64,000 bases of DNA from Petrolisthes cinctipes (taxonomy: Eukaryota > Arthropoda > Malacostraca > Decapoda > Porcellanidae). The notes under the pieces were generated by a model. The model did not search any database. It was not told the DNA's origin and saw only the letters and a program-made list of their open reading frames with translations. A program made the translations under genes and the position numbers. Below, in pieces: positions 38,801 through 53,167 of the stretch; within the stretch, counting starts at the first letter, position 1, and each line of letters opens with the position of its first letter. The stretch lies in assembly GCA_033782935.1 (NCBI GenBank), contig JAWQEG010000506.1, forward strand, positions 62,001-126,000. Direction: 5' to 3'.

Positions 38801-41800
38801 AAATATCGAATTTTCGGGTCTTTTGAGAATGAATTTGAAATATAAACTGGTACTGAAGATGCATACACATATCGACTTTTTGCTCCTAAAATATCGATTT
38901 TGAAAATGTTTTGGGTCTGTATCTTAAAAAATTTCTAGCAAGGAGTAGGCATGTAAAGATCGTTTCTGGGATTAAAAAATATAGAATTTTCGTGTGTTTT
39001 GAGAATGAATTTGAGATATAAACGGGTACAGAAGATTCTTGCACATATTGCCTCTGGACACCTAAAATATCGATTTTTAGCATGTTTTGAGCCTGTAATT
39101 TGAAAATACTCTAACACGGAGTAGGCATGTACAGATCGATTCTGGGACCCAAAAATATCGACTTTTCGGAAGTTCTGATCCTGAATTTGAGATATAAACG
39201 GGTACTGAAGATGCATGCACATATCGACTTTGGGCTCCTAAAATATTGATTTTTAGCATGTTTTAGGCCTGTACTTTTAAAATATTCTAGCACTAAGTAG
39301 GCATGTACAGATCGCTTCTGGAACCCAAAAATATCGAATTTTCGGAAGTTTTGAGCCTGAATTTGAGATATAAACGGGTACAGAAGATGAATGCACATAT
39401 CGACTTAGGGCACCCAAAATATCGATTTTGAGCATGTTTTGGGCGTGTATTTTGAAAATACTCTAACACGGAGTAGGCATGTACAGATCGCTTCTGGAAC
39501 CCAAAAATATCGAATTTTCGGGTGTTTTGAGCCTGAATATGAGATATAAACGGGTACAAAAGATGCATGCACATATCGACTTTGGACAACTAAATTATCG
39601 ATTTTTAGCATGTTTTTATCCTATATTTTGAAAACATTCTAGCACTGAGTAGGCATGTACAGATCGCTTCTGAGACCCAAAAATGTTTAATTTTCTGGTG
39701 TTTTGAGCCTGAATTTGAAATATAAACGAGTACTGAAGATGCATGCACATATCGACTTTGGGCTCCTAAAATATTGATTTTTAGCATGTCTTAGGCCTGT
39801 ACTTTTAAAATATTCTAGCACTAAGTAGGCATGTACAGATCGCTTCTGGGACCCAAAAATATCGAATTTTCGGAAGTTTTGCGCCTGAATTTGAGATATA
39901 AACGGGTACAGAAGATGAATGCACATATCGACTTTGGACACCTAAAATATCGATTTTGAGCATGTTTTGGGCGTGTATTTTGAAAATACTCTAACACGGA
40001 GTAGGCATGTACAGATCGCTTCTGGAACCCAAAAATATCGAATTTTCGGGTGTTTTGAGCCTGAATATGAGATATAAACGGGTACAAAAGATGCATGCAC
40101 ATATTGACTTTGGACACCTAAAATATCGATTTTTAGCATGTTTTAAGCCTATATTTTAAAAACATTCTAGTACTGAGTAGGCATGTAACGATCGCTTCTG
40201 GGACCCAAAAATATTGAATTTTCTGGTGTTCTGAGCCTGAATTTGAAATATAAACGGGTACTGAAGATAAATGCACATATCGACTTTTTGTACCTAAAAT
40301 ATCGATTTTAAGCATGTTTTGGGTCTGTATCTTGAAAACTTCCTAGCAAGGAGTAGGCATGTACAGATTGCTTCTGGGACCCAAAAATATCGAATTTTCG
40401 GGTGTTTTGAGAATGAATTTGAGATATAAACGGGTACAGAAGATGCATGCACATATCGACTTTGGACACTTAAAATATCGATTTTTAGCATGTTTTTATC
40501 CTATATTTTGAACACATTCTAGCACTGAGTAGGCATGTACAGATCGCTTCTGAGACCCAAAAATATTTAATTTTCTGGTGTTTTGAGTCTGAATTTGAAA
40601 TATAAACGAGTACTGAAGATGCATGCACATATCGACTTTTTCCACCTAAAATATTGATTTTCTTTATATTTTTGGCCTGTATTTTGAAAATACTCGAACA
40701 CTGTGTAAGCATATACAGATCGCTTCAGGGACCCAAAAATATCGAATTTTTGGGTGTTTTGAGCCTGAATTTAGGATATAAACGGGTACAGAAGATGCAT
40801 GCACATATCGACTCTGGACACCTAAAATATCGATTTTTAGCATGTTTTGAGCATGTAATTTAAAAATACTCTAACACAGACTAGGCATGTACAGATCGCT
40901 TCTGGGACCCAAAAATATCGAATTTTTTGGCTGTTTTGAGTCTGATTTTGAGATTTAAACGGATACAGTAGATGCATGCACATATCGACTTTGGACACCT
41001 AAAATATCGATTTTTAGCATGTTTTTATCCTATATTTTGAAAACATTTTAGCACTGAGTAGGCATGTACAGATAGATCGCTTCCGAGACCCAAAAATATT
41101 TAATTTTCTGGTGTTTTGAGCCTGAATTTGAGATTTAAACGGATACAGAAGATGCATGCACATATCGACTTTGGACACCCAAAATATCGATTTTGTGCAT
41201 GTTTTGGGCCTGTATTCTGAAAAACTTCTAGCACTGAGTACGCATGTACAGATCGCTTCTCGGACCCAAAAACATCGAATTTTCGGGTCTTTTGAGAATG
41301 AATTTGAAATATAAACTGGTACTGAAGATGCATACACATATCGACTTTTTGCTCCTAAAATATCGATTTTGAGCATGTTTTGGGTCTGTATCTTAAAAAA
41401 ATTCTAGCAAGGAATAGGCATGTAAAGATCGTTTCTGGGATTAAAAAATATCGAATTTTCGGGTGATTTGAGAATGAATTTGAGATATAAACGGGTACAG
41501 AAGATTCTTGCACATATCGACTCTGGACACCTAAAATATCGATTTTTAGCATGTTTTGAGCCTGTAATTTGAAAATACTCTAACACGGAGTAGGCATGTA
41601 CAGATCGCTTCTGGGACCCAAAAATATCGACTTTTCGGAAGTTCTGATACTGAATTTGAGATATAAACGGGTACTGAAGATGCATGCACATATCGACTTT
41701 GGGCTCCTAAAATATTGATTTTTAGCATGTTTTAGGCCTGTACTTTTAAAATATTCTAGCACTAAGTAGGCATGTACTGATCGCTTCTGGGACCCAAAAA

Positions 41801-44800
41801 TATCGAATTTTCGGAAGTTTTGAGCCTGAATTTGAGATATAAACGTTTACAGAAGATGAATGCACATATCGACTTTGGACACCTAAAATGTCGATTTTTA
41901 GCATGTTTTAAGCCTATATTTTAAAAACATTCTAGAACTGAGTAGGCATGTAACGATCGCTTCTGGGACCCAAAAATATCGAATTTTCGGGTGTTTTGAG
42001 AATGAATTTGAGATATAAACGGGTACTGAAGATGCATGCACATATCGACTTTGGGCACCCAAAATATCGATTTTGAGCATGTTTTGGGAGTGTATTTTGA
42101 AAATACTCTAACACGGAGTAGGCATGTACAGATCGCTTCTGGAACCCAAAAAAATCGAATTTTCGTGTGTTTTGAGCCTGAATATGAGATATAAACGGGT
42201 ACAAAAGATGCATGCACATATCGACTTTGGACACCTAAAATATCGATTTTTAGCATGTTTTTATCCTATATTTTGAAAACATTCTAGCACTGAGTAGGCA
42301 TGTACAGATCGCTTCTGAGACCCAAAAATATTTAATTTTTTGGTGTTTTGAGCCTGAATTTGAAATATAAACGAGTACTGAAGATGCATGCACATATCGA
42401 CTTTGGGCTCCTAAAATATTGATTTTTAGCATGTCTTAGGCCTGTACTTTTAAAATATTCTAGCACTAAGTAGGCATGTACAGATCGCTTCTGGGACCCA
42501 AAAATATCGAATTTTCGGAAGTTTTGCGCCTGAATTTGAGATATAAACGGGTACAGAAGATGAATGCACATATCGACTTTGGACACCTAAAATATCGATT
42601 TTAAGCATGTTTTAGGAGTTTATTTTGAAAATACTCTAACACGGAGTAGGCATGTACAGATCGCTTCTGGGACCCAAAATTATCGAATTTTCGGGTGTTT
42701 TGAGCCTGAATTTGAGATATAAACGGGTACAGAAGATGAATGCACATATCGACTTTGGACACCTAAAATATCGATTTTTAGCATGTTTTAAGCCTATATT
42801 TTAAAAAACATTCTAGTACTGAGTAGGCATGTAACGATCGCTTCTGGGACCCAAAAATATTGAATTTTCTGGTGTTCTGAGCCTGAATTTGAAATATAAA
42901 CGGGTACTGAAGATGAATGCACATATCGTCTTTTTGTACCTAAAATATCGATTTTAAGCATGTTTTGGGTCTGTATCTTGAAAACTTTCTAGCAAGGAGT
43001 AGGCATGTACAGATTGCTTCTGGGACCCAAAAATATCGAATTTTCGGGTGTTTTGAGCCTGAATTTGAGATATAAACGGGTACAGAAGATGCATGCACAT
43101 ATCGACTTTGGACACTTAAAATATCGATTTTTAGCATGTTTTTATCCTATATTTTGAAAACATTCTAGCACTGAGTAGGCATGTACAGATCGCTTCTGAG
43201 ACCCAAAAATATTTAATTTTCTGGTGTTTTGAGCCTGAATTTGAAATATAAACGAGTACTGAAGATGCATGCACATATCGACTTTTTCCACCTAAAATAT
43301 CGATTTTCTTTATATTTTTGGCCTGTATTTTGAAAATACTCTAACACTGAGTAAGCATATACAGATCGCTTCAGGGACCCAAAAATATCGAATTTTTGGG
43401 CGTTTTGAGCCTGAATTTAGGATATAAACGGGTACAGAAGATGCATGCACATATCGACTCTGGACACCTAAAATATCGATTTTTAGCATGTTTTGAGCAT
43501 GTAATTTAAAAATACTCTAACACAGACTAGGCATGTACAGATCGCTTCTGGGACCCAAAAATATCGAATTTTCGGCTGTTTTGAGTCTGATTTTGAGATT
43601 TAAACGGATACAGAAGATGCATGCACATATCGACTTTGGACACCTAAAATATCGATTTTTAGCATGTTTTTATCCTATATTTTGAAAACATTTTAGCACT
43701 GAGTAGGCATGTACAGATAGATCGCTTCCGAGACCCAAAAATATTTAATTTTCTGGTGTTTTGAGCCTGAATTTGAGATTTAAACGGATACAGAAGATGC
43801 ATGCACATATCGACTTTGGACACCCAAAATATCGATTTTGTGCATGTTTTGGGCCTGTATTCTGAAAAACTTCTAGCACTGAGTACGCATGTACAGATCG
43901 CTTCTCGGACCCAAAAACATCGAATTTTCGGGTCTTTTGAGAATGAATTTGAAATATAAACTGGTACTGAAGATGCATACACATATCGACTTTTTGCTCC
44001 TAAAATATCGATTTTGAGCATGTTTTGGGTCTGTATCTTAAAAAAATTCTAGCAAGGAATAGGCATGTAAAGATCGTTTCTGGGATTAAAAAATATCGAA
44101 TTTTAGGGTGATTTGAGAATGAATTTGAGATATAAACGGGTACAGAAGATTCTTGCACATATCGACTCTGGACACCTAAAATATCGATTTTTAGCATGTT
44201 TTGAGCCTGTAATTTGAAAATACTCTAACACGGAGTAGGCATGTACAGATCGCTTCTGGGACCCAAAAATATCGACTTTTCGGAAGTTCTGATACTGAAT
44301 TTGAGATATAAACGGGTACTGAAGATGCATGCACATATCGACTTTGGGCTCCTAAAATATTGATTTTTAGCATGTTTTAGGCCTGTACTTTTAAAATATT
44401 CTAGCACTAAGTAGGCATGTACTGATCGCTTCTGGGACCCAAAAATATCGAATTTTCGGAAGTTTTGAGCCTGAATTTGAGATATAAACGTTTACAGAAG
44501 ATGAATGCACATATCGACTTTGGACACCTAAAATGTCGATTTTTAGTATGTTTTAAGCCTATATTTTAAAAACATTCTAGAACTGAGTAGGCATGTAACG
44601 ATCGCTTCTGGGACCCAAAAATATCGAATTTTCGGGTGTTTTGAGAATGAATTTGAGATATAAACGGGTACTGAAGATGCATGCACATATCGACTTTGGG
44701 CACCCAAAATATCGATTTTGAGCATGTTTTGGGCGTGTATTTTGAAAATACTCTAACACGGAGTAGGCATGTACAGATCGCTTCTGGAACCCAAAAAAAT

Positions 44801-47800
44801 CGAATTTTCGTGTGTTTTGAGCCTGAATATGAGATATAAACGGGTACAAAAGATGCATGCACATATCGACTTTGGACACCTAAAATATCGATTTTTAGCA
44901 TGTTTTTATCCTATATTTTGAAAACATTCTAGCACTGAGTAGGCATGTACAGATCGCTTCTGAGACCCAAAAATATTTAATTTTCTGGTGTTTTGAGCCT
45001 GAATTTGAAATATAAACGAGTACTGAAGATGCATGCACATATCGACTTTGGGCTCCTAAAATATTGATTTTTAGCATGTCTTAGGCCTGTACTTTTAAAA
45101 TATTCTAGCACTAAGTAGGCATGTACAGATCGCTTCTGGGACCCAAAAATATCGAATTTTCGGAAGTTTTGAGCCTGAATTTGAGATATAAACGGGTACA
45201 GAAGATGAATGCACATATCGACTTTGGACACCTAAAATATCGATTTTAAGCATGTTTTAGGAGTTTATTTTGAAAATACTCTAACACGGAGTAGGCATGT
45301 ACAGATCGCTTCTGGGACCCAAAATTATCGAATTTTCGGGTGTTTTGAGCCTGAATTTGAGATATAAACGGGTACAGAAGATGAATGCACATATCGACTT
45401 TGGACACCTAAAATATCGATTTTTAGCATGTTTTAAGCCTATATTTTAAAAAACATTCTAGTACTGAGTAGGCATGTAACGATCGCTTCTGGGACCCAAA
45501 AATATTGAATTTTCTGGTGTTCTGAGCCTGAATTTGAAATATAAACGGGTACTGAAGATGAATGCACATATCGTCTTTTTGTACCTAAAATATCGATTTC
45601 AAGCATGTTTTGGGTCTGTATCTTGAAAACTTTCTAGCAAGGAGTAGGCATGTACAGATTGCTTCTGGGACCCAAAAATATCGAATTTTCGGGTGTTTTG
45701 AGCCTGAATTTGAGATATAAACGGGTACAGAAGATGCATGCACATATCGACTTTGGACACTTAAAATATCGATTTTTAGCATGTTTTTATCCTATATTTT
45801 GAAAACATTCTAGCACTGAGTAGGCATGTACAGATCGCTTCTGAGACCCAAAAATATTTAATTTTCTGGTGTTTTGAGCCTGAATTTGAAATATAAACGA
45901 GTACTGAAGATGCATGCACATATCGACTTTTTCCACCTAAAATATCGATTTTCTTTATATTTTTGGCCTGTATTTTGAAAATACTCTAACACTAAGTAAG
46001 CATATACAGATCGCTTCAGGGACCCAAAAATATCGAATTTTTGGGCGTTTTGAGCCTGAATTTAGGATATAAACGGGTACAGAAGATGCATGCACATATT
46101 GACTCTGGACACCTAAAATATCGATTTTTAGCATGTTTTGAGCTTGTAATTTAAAAATACTCTAACACAGACTAGGCATGTACTGATCGCTTCTGGGACC
46201 CAAAAATATCGAATTTTCGGCTGTTTTGAGTCTGATTTTGAGATTTAAACGGATACAGAAGATGCATGCACATATCGACTTTGGACACCTAAAATATCGA
46301 TTTTTAGCATGTTTTTATCCTATATTTTGAAAACATTTTAGCACTGAGTAGGCATGTACAGATCGCTTCCGAGACCCAAAAATATTTAATTTTCTGGTGT
46401 TTTGAGCCTGAATTTGAGATTTAAACGGATACAGAAGATGCATGCACATATCGACTTTGGACACCCAAAATATCGATTTTGTGCATGTTTTGGGCCTGTA
46501 TTCTGAAAAACTTCTAGCACTGAGTACGCATGTACAGATCGCTTCTCGGACCCAAAAATATCGAATTTTCGGGTCTTTTGAGAATGAATTTGAAATATAA
46601 ACTGGTACTGAAGATGCATACACATATCGACATTTTGCTCCTAAAATATCGATTTTGAGCATGTTTTGGGTCTGTATCTTAAAAAAATTCTAGCAAGGAA
46701 TAGGCATGTAAAGATCGTTTCTGGGATTAAAAAATATCGAATTTTCGGGTGTTTTGAGAATGAATTTGAGATATAAACGGGTACAGAAGATTCTTGCACA
46801 TATCGACTCTGGACACCTAAAATATCGATTTTTAGCATGTTTTTGAGCCTGTAATTTGAAAATACTCTAACACGGAGTAGGCATGTACAGATCGCTTCTG
46901 GGACCCAAAAATATCGACTTTTCGGAAGTTCTGATACTGAATTTGAGATATAAACGGGTACAGAAGATTCTTGCACATATCGACTTTGGGCTCCTAAAAT
47001 ATTGATTTTTAGCATGTTTTAGGCCTGTACTTTTAAAATATTCTAGCACTAAGTAGGCATGTACTGATCGCTTCTGGGACCCAAAATTATCGAATTTTCG
47101 GAAGTTTTGAGCCTGAATTTGAGATATAAACGGGTACAGAAAATGAATGCACATATCGACTTTGGACACCTAAAATGTCGATTTTTAGCATGTTTTAAGC
47201 CTATATTTTAAAAACATTCTAGAACTGAGTAGGCATGTAACGATCGCTTCTGGGACCCAAAAATATCGAATTTTCGGGTGTTTTGAGAATGAATTTGAGA
47301 TATAAACGGGTACTGAAGATGCATGCACATATCGACTTTGGGCACCCAAAATATCGATTTTGAGCATGTTTTGGGCGTGTATTTTGAAAATACTCTAACA
47401 CGGAGTAGGCATGTACAGATCGCTTCTGGAACCCAAAAATATCGAATTTTCGGGTGTTTTGAGCCTGAATATGAGATATAAACGGGTACAAAAGATGCAT
47501 GCACATATCGACTTTGGACACCTAAAATATCGATTTTTAGCATGTTTTTATCCTATATTTTGAAAACATTCTAGCACTGAGTAGGCATGTACAGATCGCT
47601 TCTGAGACCCAAAAATATTTAATTTTCTGGTGTTTTGAGCCTGAATTTGAAATATAAACGAGTACTGAAGATGCATGCACATATCGACTTTGGGCTCCTA
47701 AAATATTGATTTTTAGCATGTCTTAGGCCTGTACTTTTAAAATATTCTAGCACTAAGTAGGCATGTACAGATCGCTTCTGGGACCCAAAAATATCGAATT

Positions 47801-48586
47801 TTCGGAAGTTTTGCGCCTGAATTTGAGATATAAAAGGGTACAGAAGATGAATGCACATATCGACTTTGGACACCTAAAATATCGATTTTAAGCATGTTTT
47901 GGGAGTTTATTTTGAAAATACTCTAACACGGAGTAGGCATGTACAGATCGCTTCTGGGACCCAAAATTATCGAATTTTCGGGTGTTTTGAGCCTGAATTT
48001 GAGATATAAACGGGTACAGAAGATGAATGCACATATCGACTTTGGACACCTAAAATATCGATTTTTAGCATGTTTTAAGCCTATATTTTAAAAACATTCT
48101 AGTACTGAGTAGGCATGTAACGATCGCTTCTGGGACCCAAAAATATTTAATTTTTTGGTGTTCTGAGCCTGAATTTGAAATATAAACGGGTACTGAAGAT
48201 GAATGCACATATCGACTTTTTGTACCTAAAATATCGATTTTAAGCATGTTTTGGGTCTGTATCTTTAAAACTTTCTAGCAAGGAGTAGGCATGTACAGAT
48301 TGCTTCTGGGACCCAAAAATATCGAATTTTCTGGTGTTTTGAGCCTGAATTTGAGATATAAACGGGTACAGAAGATGCATGCACATATCGACTTTGGACA
48401 CTTAAAATATCGATTTTTAGCATGTTTTTATCCTATATTTTGAAAACATTCTAGCACTGAGTAGGCATGTACAGATCGCTTCTGAGACCCAAAAATATTT
48501 AATTTTCTGGTGTTTTGAGCCTGAATTTGAAATATAAACGAGTACTGAAGATGCATGCACATATCGACTTTTTCCACCTAAAATAT
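32856..48586 (+). repeat. Domain II: medium-length higher-order repeats (19, 24, 15, 15, 15 monomers)
   Basis: A distinctive monomer containing TTTTCTTTATATTTTT marks successive units. Measured at its TATCG (C), it falls at 33087, 36431, 40655 (TATTG here), 43301, 45946 and 48587, giving spacings of 3,344, 4,224, 2,646, 2,645 and 2,641 bp. The monomer types are shared with domain I: for example 34486-35563 closely follows 17239-18316. The order and unit length differ. Similarity between neighbouring units is high but lower than between the large domain I units. No gene is present. Confidence 0.82.
40655..48586 (+). repeat. Three consecutive 15-monomer higher-order repeats (about 2.64 kb each)
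   Basis: Units 40655-43300, 43301-45945 and 45946-48586 share the same monomer order. The first two are the closest pair: both carry a 4-bp insertion giving ACAGATAGATCG (near 41068-41078 and 43713-43723), which the third lacks (near 46360). The same two units also share GACCCAAAAACATCG in a neighbouring monomer, where the third has AAATATCG. Confidence 0.82.
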
Positions 48587-51500
48587 CGATTTTCTTTATA
48601 TTTTTGGCCTGTATTTTGAAAATACTCTAACACTGAGTAAGCATATACAGATCGCTTCAGGGACCCAAAAATATCGAATTTTTGGGCGTTTTGAGCCTGA
48701 ATTTAGGATATAAACGGGTACAGAAGATGCATGCACATATCGACTCTGGACACCTAAAATATCGATTTTGAGCATGTTTTGAGCTTGTAATTTAAAAATA
48801 CTCTAACACAGACTAGGCATGTACAGATCGCTTCTGGGACCCAAAAATATCGAATTTTCGGCTGTTTTGAGTCTGATTTTGAGATTTAAACGGATACAGA
48901 AGATGCATACACATATCGACTGTAGGCACCTAAAATATTGATTTTTGGCATGTTTTAGGCCTGTACTTTTAAAATATTCTAGTACTAAGTAGGCATGTAC
49001 AGGTCGCTTCTGGGACCCAAAAACATCGAATTTTCGGATGTTTTGAGCCTGAATTTGAAATATAAACGGGTACTGAAGATGAATGCACATATCGACTTTT
49101 TGTACCTAAAATATCGATTTTAAGCATGTTTTGTGTCTGTATCTTGAAAACTTTCTAGCAAGGAGTAGGCATGTACAGATTGCTTCTGGGACCCAAAAAT
49201 ATCGAATTTTCGGGTGTTTTGAGAATTAATTTGAGATATAAACGGGTACAGAAGATGCATGCACATATCGACTTTGGACACCTAAAATATCGATTTTAAG
49301 CATGTTTTGGGGGTTTATTTTGAAAATACTCTAACACGGAGTAGTCATGTAGAGATCGCTTCTGGGACCCAAAATTAACGAATTTTCGGGTGTTTTGAGC
49401 CTGAATTTGAGATATAAACGGGTACAGAAGATGCATGCACATATCGACTTTGGACACATAAAATATCGATTTTTGGCATGTTTTAAACCTATATTTTGAA
49501 AACATTCTAGCACTGAGTATGCATGTAACGATCGCTTCTGGGACCCACAAATATTGATTTTCTGGTGTTTTGAGCTTGAATTTGAAATATAAACGGTTAC
49601 TGAAGATGAATGCACATATCGACACTTTGTACATAAATTATCTGTTTTGAGCATGTTTTGGGTCTGTATCTTGAAAACTTTCTAGCAAGGAGTAGACATG
49701 TACAGATTGCTTCTGGGACACAAAAATATCGAATTTTCGGGTGTTTTGAGAATGAATTTGAGATATAAACGGGTACAGAAGATGCATGCACATATCGACT
49801 TTGGGCACCCAAAATATCGATTTTGAGCATGTTTTGGGCGTGGATTTTGAAAATACTCTGACACGGAGTAGGCATGTACAGATCGCTTCTGGAACCCTAA
49901 AATATCGAATTTTCAGGTGTTTTGAGCCTGAATATGAGATATAAACGGGTACAGAAGATGCATGCAAATATCGACTTTGGACACCTAAAATATCGATTTT
50001 TAGCATGTTTTGAGCCTATATTTTGAAAACATTCTAGCACTGAGTAGGCATGTACAGATCGCTTCTGAGACCCACAAATATTTAATATTCTGGTGTTTTG
50101 AGCCTGAATTTGAAATATAAACAAGTAGTGAAGATGCATGCACATATCGACTTTTTCCACCTAAAATATCAATTTTCTTTATATTTTGGGCCTGTATTTT
50201 GAAAATACTCTAACACTGAGTAAGCATATACAGATCGCTTCAGGGACCCAAAAATATCGAATTTTTGGGTGGTTTGAACCTGAATTTAGGATATAAACGG
50301 GTACAGAAGATGCATGCACATATCGACTCTAGACACCTAAAATACAGATTTTTAGCATGTTTTGAGCTTGTAATTTAAAAATACTCTAACACAGACTAGG
50401 CATGTACAGATCGACTCTGGGACCCAAAAATATCGAATTTTCGGCTGTTTTGAGCCTGAATTTGAGATTTAAACTGATACAGAAGATGCATACACATATC
50501 GACTGTAGGCACCTAAAATATTGATTTTTTGCATGTTTTAGGCCTGTACTTTTAAAATATTCAAGCACTAAGTAGGCATGTACAGATCGATTCTGGGACC
50601 CAAAAATATCGAATTTTCGGGTGTTTTGAGTCTGAATTTGACATATAAACGGGTACAGAAGATGCATGTACATATTGACTTTGGACACATAAAATATTAA
50701 TTTTTGGCATGTTTTAAACCTATTTTTTTTTTAACTTTCTAGCACTGAGTAGCCATGTAACGATCGCTTCTGGGACCCAAAAAAATTTAATTTTCTGGTG
50801 TTTTGAGCCTGAATTTGAAATATAAACGGGCACTGAAGATGAATGCACATATCGACACTTTGTACCTAAAATATCTGTTTTGAGCATGTTTTGGGTCTGT
50901 ATCTTGAAAACTTTCTAGCAAGGAGTAGGCATGTACAGATTGCTTCTGGGACCCAAAAATATCGAATTTTCGAGTGTTTTGAGAATGAATTTGAGATATA
51001 AACGGGTACAGAAGATGCATGCACATATCGACTTTGGGCAACCAAAATATCGATTTTGAGCATGTTTTGGGCGTGTATTTTGAAAATACTCTAACACGGA
51101 GTAGGCATGTACAGATCGCTTCTGGAACCCTAAAATATCGAATTTTCAGGTGTTTTGAGCCTGAATTTGAAATATAAACGGGTACTGAAGATGCATGCAC
51201 ATATCGACTTTTTCCACCTAAAATATCGATTTTTAGCATGTTTTGAGCCTATATTTTAAAAATACTCTAATACAGACTAGGCATGTACAGATCGCTTCTG
51301 GGACCCAAAAATATCGAATTTTCGGCTGTTTTGAGCCTGAATTTGAAATATAAACGAGTACTGAAGATGCATGCACATATCGACTCTGGGCACCCAAAAT
51401 ATCGATTTTTAGCATGTTTTGGGCGTTTATTTTGAAAATACTCTAACACGGAGTAGGCATGTACAGATCGCTTCAGGGAACTAAAAATATCGAATTTTCG

Positions 51501-53167
51501 GGTGTTTTAAGCCTGAATTTGATACATAAACGGGTACAGAAGATGCATGCACATATCGACTATGGGCACCTAAAATATCGATTTTGATCCTGTTTTGGGC
51601 CTATATTTAGAAAACATTCTAGCACTGAGTAGGCATGTACAAATCGCTTCTGAGACCCAAAAATATTTAATTTTCTGGTGTTTTGAGCTTGAATTTGAAA
51701 TATAAACGGGTACTGAAGATGAATGCACATATCGACTTTTTGTACCTAAAATATCGATTTTAAGCATGTTTTGGGTCTGTATCATAAAAACTTTCTAGCA
51801 AGGAGTAGGCATGTACAGATTGCATCTGGGACCCAAAAATATCGAATTTTCGGGTGTTTTGAGAATGAATTTTAGATATAAACGGGTACAGAAGATGCAT
51901 GCACATATCGACTTTGGGCACCCAAAATATCGATTTTGAGCATGTTTTGGGCGTGTATTTTGAAAATACTTTGGCACGGAGTAGGCATGTACAGATCGCT
52001 TCTATAACCCAAAAATATCGAATTTTCGGGTGTTTTGAGCCTGAATATGAGATATAAACGGGTACAGAAGATGCATGCACATATCGACTTTGGACACCTA
52101 AAATATCGATTTTTAGCATGTTTTGAGCCTATATTTTGAAAACATTCTAGCACTGAGTAGGCATGTTCAGATCGCTTCTGAGACCCAAAAATATTTAATT
52201 TTCTGGTGTTTTGAGCCTGAATTTGAAATATAAACGAGTACTGAAGATGCATGAACATATCGACTTTTTCCACCTAAAATATCGATTTTCTTTATATTTT
52301 GGGCCTGTTTTTTGAAAATACTCTAACATTGAGTAAGCATATACAGATCGCTTCGGGGACCCAAAAATATCGAATTTTTGGGTGTTTTGAGCCTGAATTT
52401 AGGATATAAACGGGTACAGAAGATGCATGCACATATCGACTCTGGACCCCTAAAATATCGATTTTTAGCATGTTTTGAGCTTGTTTTTTGAAAATACTTT
52501 AACACAGACTAGGCATGTACAGATCGCTTCTGGGACCCAAAAATATGGAATTTCGGCTGTTTTGAGTCTGAATTTGAGATTTAAACGGATACAGAAGATG
52601 CATACACACATCGACTGTGGGCACCTAAAATACTAATTTTTTGCATGTTTTAGGCCTGTACTTTTAAAATATTCTAGCACTAAGTAGGCATGTACAGATC
52701 GCTTCTGGGACCCAAAAATATCGAATTTTCGGATGTTTTGAGCCTGAATTTGAGATATAAACGGGTACAGAAGATGCATGCACATATCAACTTTGGGCAC
52801 CCAAAATATCGATTTTGAGCATGTTTTGGGCGTTTATTTTGAAAATACTCTAACACGGAGTAGGCATTTACAGATCGCTTCTGGAACCCAAAAATATCGA
52901 ATTTTCAGGTGTTTTAAGCCTGAATTTGAAATATAAACGGGTACTGAAGATGCATACACATATCGACTTTTTCCACCTAAAATATCGATTTTCTTTATAC
53001 TTTGGGCCTGTATTTTGAAAATACTCTAACACTGAGTAAGCATATACAGATCGCTTCAGGGACCCAAAAATGTCGAATTTTGGTGTGTTCTGAGCCTGAA
53101 TTTAGGATATAAACGGGTACAGAAGATGCATTCACATATCGACTCTGGACACCTAAAATATCGATTT

